From Nitrososphaera sp. (GTDB taxonomy: Archaea; Thermoproteota; Nitrososphaeria; Nitrososphaerales; Nitrososphaeraceae): 6,459 bases of DNA. This document shows positions 5,529 to 6,459 of the stretch, piece after piece. The stretch is from the NCBI GenBank assembly GCA_025935445.1, contig JAICVG010000065.1:1-6459 (forward strand), in the 5' to 3' direction. The position numbers and the translations under genes are program-made. Every line of letters begins with the position of its first letter. Position 1 is the first letter of the stretch. The notes beneath the pieces are model-generated. The model saw only the letters and a list, made by a program, of their open reading frames with translations, was not told the origin of the DNA and did no database searches.

Positions 5529-5782
5529 GTTGAAATGGTAATGCTCAATTGTGGGTTTAGAAAATTATTGTCGGACAGGAAAAATTTATTCATTCAGCAA
5601 TTGTCATCTCTTGAGCCATTAAAGATAATATAAGAATATTCTATTTATTTCTCATTTGGCCACTTTGATCAATTACTGTGAAATTGATTGGAGTAAAGCA
5701 GGTTCCCGGCGGTATATTCAATATTACAATATTGTGCACAAGACTCGATCTGTAAATATATATAAGACGAGGAGGATAGCAT
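5529..5782. other. AT-rich spacer before repeat copy 4
   Basis: No supported gene. It contains a perfect 16-base palindrome, CAATATT-AC-AATATTG (5719-5734). A plus-strand frame, 5656-5865, opens from a TTG, passes through the palindrome and the repeat, and has no recognisable family. It is best read as a chance frame, although it places the repeat in the reading WARRDLDKNSFES. Confidence 0.4.
5719..5734. repeat. AT-rich palindrome
   Basis: CAATATT-AC-AATATTG is a perfect 7+2+7 inverted repeat, the size and symmetry of a dimeric regulator operator. It lies 49 bases before repeat copy 4 and about 140 bases before the small ORF at 5872. In such AT-rich DNA a chance palindrome is possible. Confidence 0.4.
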
Positions 5783-5820
5783 GGGCCCGTCGGGATTTAG
5801 ATAAAAATTCATTTGAATCC
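5783..5820 (+). repeat. Dispersed 38-bp repeat, copy 4 (reference copy)
   Basis: The most regular copy. GGGCCCGTCGGG contains the 4+1+4 palindrome CCCG-T-CGGG (centre 5790). After an AT-rich spacer comes the 5+2+5 palindrome ATTCA-TT-TGAAT (5807-5818, centre about 5812.5). The centres are 22.5 bp apart, about two helical turns. Same orientation as copies 2 and 3. It ends 51 bases before the small ORF at 5872. Confidence 0.88.
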
Positions 5821-5837
5821 ATTGATCAGAATTTTAG

Positions 5838-5847
5838 TTTATTATTC
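5838..5847 (+). promoter_or_regulatory. Possible TATA box of the small ORF at 5872
   Basis: TTTATTATTC is centred about 30 bases before the ATG at 5872, close to the spacing expected for a leaderless archaeal transcript. The region is AT-rich, so the match is weak. Confidence 0.3.
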
Positions 5848-5871
5848 AGAATATTGTGGGTCTAGAGGAAT

Positions 5872-6102
5872 ATGGCAGAAATCAAGGCGAGGATGAGGCC
5901 AAAGGCGGTGGACGTAGCACATTCCATAGCGGGGATGTCACCTCCACTACCAGAAAGGTACCTCCCAAAAAGCATAAGGACTAACGCTCAGCTTCTAAAA
6001 GGTCGAAGTCGTGTACGTGTTGGAGATATTTTCGATATATCAGTAAAGGATACAGTTGAAATTCAAGGATTAATTGAGAAGCAAAAAACTGTCATAAGCT
6101 GA
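5872..6102 (+). CDS. Small protein of unknown function
   Basis: A 76-residue frame with an ATG start that follows an in-frame TAG three codons upstream, so the start is fixed if the gene is real. The N-terminal half is basic and Pro-rich (MRPKAVDVAHSIAGMSPPLP, then ERYLPKS). The C-terminal half (about 45-76, from RSRVRVGDIFDISV to IEKQKTVIS) could form beta strands followed by a short helix. No signal peptide, membrane segment or known motif is visible, and no family is recognised. Codon composition shifts from G+C-rich in the first third to A+T-rich in the rest, which could indicate a fusion of unrelated pieces. GAGG lies only 3 bases before the ATG. It is convergent with the next gene, 56 bases away. 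Confidence 0.5.
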   Translation: MAEIKARMRPKAVDVAHSIAGMSPPLPERYLPKSIRTNAQLLKGRSRVRVGDIFDISVKDTVEIQGLIEKQKTVIS

Positions 6103-6158
6103 CATACAACGCACATAGATTTTCTCCCACCTCAATAACTGGAAGTTTAGCCAAAACA

Positions 6159-6459
6159 TTAGGAAAACAAGCCAGTAACAATACCATATACCTGTTGGTC
6201 TCCAAAATGGTCCTCGGTGTCTAGATCATCTGGATCAAAAATGAAAGTATTGCCTTTAGAAATTGATATTGATACATCTGCATCCTCCCAAACAGTTACA
6301 CCATTTATTTTGATGTCTGCAGTTCCATTTACTGATAAATTATAATCTCTTGTTAATGCGATTGGTTCCACACTATTATCATATGGTCTAAAATCTGTTA
6401 TCTGATGAATGTGTGGCTTACTGCCATCCATAGGTGATGCAAGAAAATTTACTGCAAAC
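6159..6459 (-). CDS. Probable secreted beta-rich protein, C-terminal part
   Basis: Ninety-nine codons to a TAA at 6159-6161. The frame is still open at the window edge (it begins FAVNFLASP before M-D-G-S-K), so the gene is 5'-truncated here and the internal ATG at 6431 is probably not the true start. The sequence has alternating hydrophobic residues typical of a beta sandwich (DYNLSVNGTADIKINGVTVW, then VSISISKGNTFIF), an acidic stretch DPDDLDTEDHFGDQ, and a HIH near the visible start. An N-glycosylation sequon (NGT and possibly NLS) and the lack of Cys suit an extracellular archaeal protein. It resembles small secreted proteins of unknown function that I associate with soil thaumarchaea. No enzyme motif is seen. 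Confidence 0.6.
   Translation of the reverse strand, partial: FAVNFLASPMDGSKPHIHQITDFRPYDNSVEPIALTRDYNLSVNGTADIKINGVTVWEDADVSISISKGNTFIFDPDDLDTEDHFGDQQVYGIVTGLFS

Noticed and set aside
2662..5820. The repeats as a CRISPR array
   Set aside because: Copies are 1-2 kb apart with genes between them, not regularly spaced by short unique spacers, and no cas gene is present.
2662..5820. The repeat as a shared promoter for each downstream gene
   Set aside because: The distance to the next plus-strand start varies widely (about 280, 200 and 51 bases), and better placed TATA-like boxes exist closer to the response-regulator and 5872 starts.
361..6459. tRNA gene as an integration target
   Set aside because: No cloverleaf-like sequence with T-arm GTTCRANNC and acceptor pairing was found next to any repeat copy, although integrases often use tRNA genes.

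Overview
The window looks like a chromosome segment from an ammonia-oxidising soil thaumarchaeon of the Nitrososphaera/Nitrosocosmicus type. This is inferred from three things: integrase N-termini that resemble the proliferated tyrosine integrases of that group, a secreted solute-binding protein with many N-glycosylation sequons, and AT-rich boxes about 26-30 bases ahead of starts, as expected for archaeal leaderless mRNAs. No 16S rRNA or other marker gene is present, so the assignment is tentative. Base composition changes from block to block: the AlkD and SDR genes are visibly richer in G+C than the response-regulator block and most spacers. This gives the region an accessory, mosaic look.

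Layout from left to right. (1) 1-320, minus strand: a decayed tyrosine-integrase gene with in-frame stops and a frameshift. (2) 568-1350, plus: an AlkD-like DNA alkylation repair glycosylase with its catalytic residues present. (3) 1351-1661: a spacer with a low-complexity stretch. (4) 1662-2405, minus: an intact, bacterial-looking short-chain dehydrogenase/reductase, placed 12 bases after a second integrase N-terminal fragment (2418-2603, minus). (5) 2978-4405, plus: an extracellular sugar-type ABC solute-binding protein with no permease or ATPase beside it. (6) 4917-5369, plus: a stand-alone receiver-domain response regulator. (7) 5451-5528, minus: a 25-residue micro-ORF. (8) 5872-6102, plus: a small unknown protein. 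(9) 6159-6459, minus: the C-terminal part of a probable secreted beta-rich protein, running off the window.

The most interesting structure is a dispersed repeat of about 38 bp: three close copies in the same orientation at 2662, 4682 and 5783, and a diverged, probably inverted copy at 324-360. Each copy carries a GC-rich palindrome (CCCGTCGGG core) and, about 23 bp away, an AT-rich palindrome (ATTCATTTGAAT or ATTCGAAT). The copies lie in spacers and divide the window into one- or two-gene blocks: AlkD with SDR, the binding protein, the response regulator, and the last two genes. Both integrase fragments begin immediately next to a copy. A recombination-site (cassette-like) system served by tyrosine integrases is an attractive hypothesis. 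Decayed insertion footprints or a non-autonomous repeat element explain the same data and are not excluded.

Apart from the integrase-fragment/SDR pair, nothing here forms an operon. The genes appear to be independent accessory functions (DNA repair, redox chemistry, solute capture, signalling) rather than parts of one pathway.
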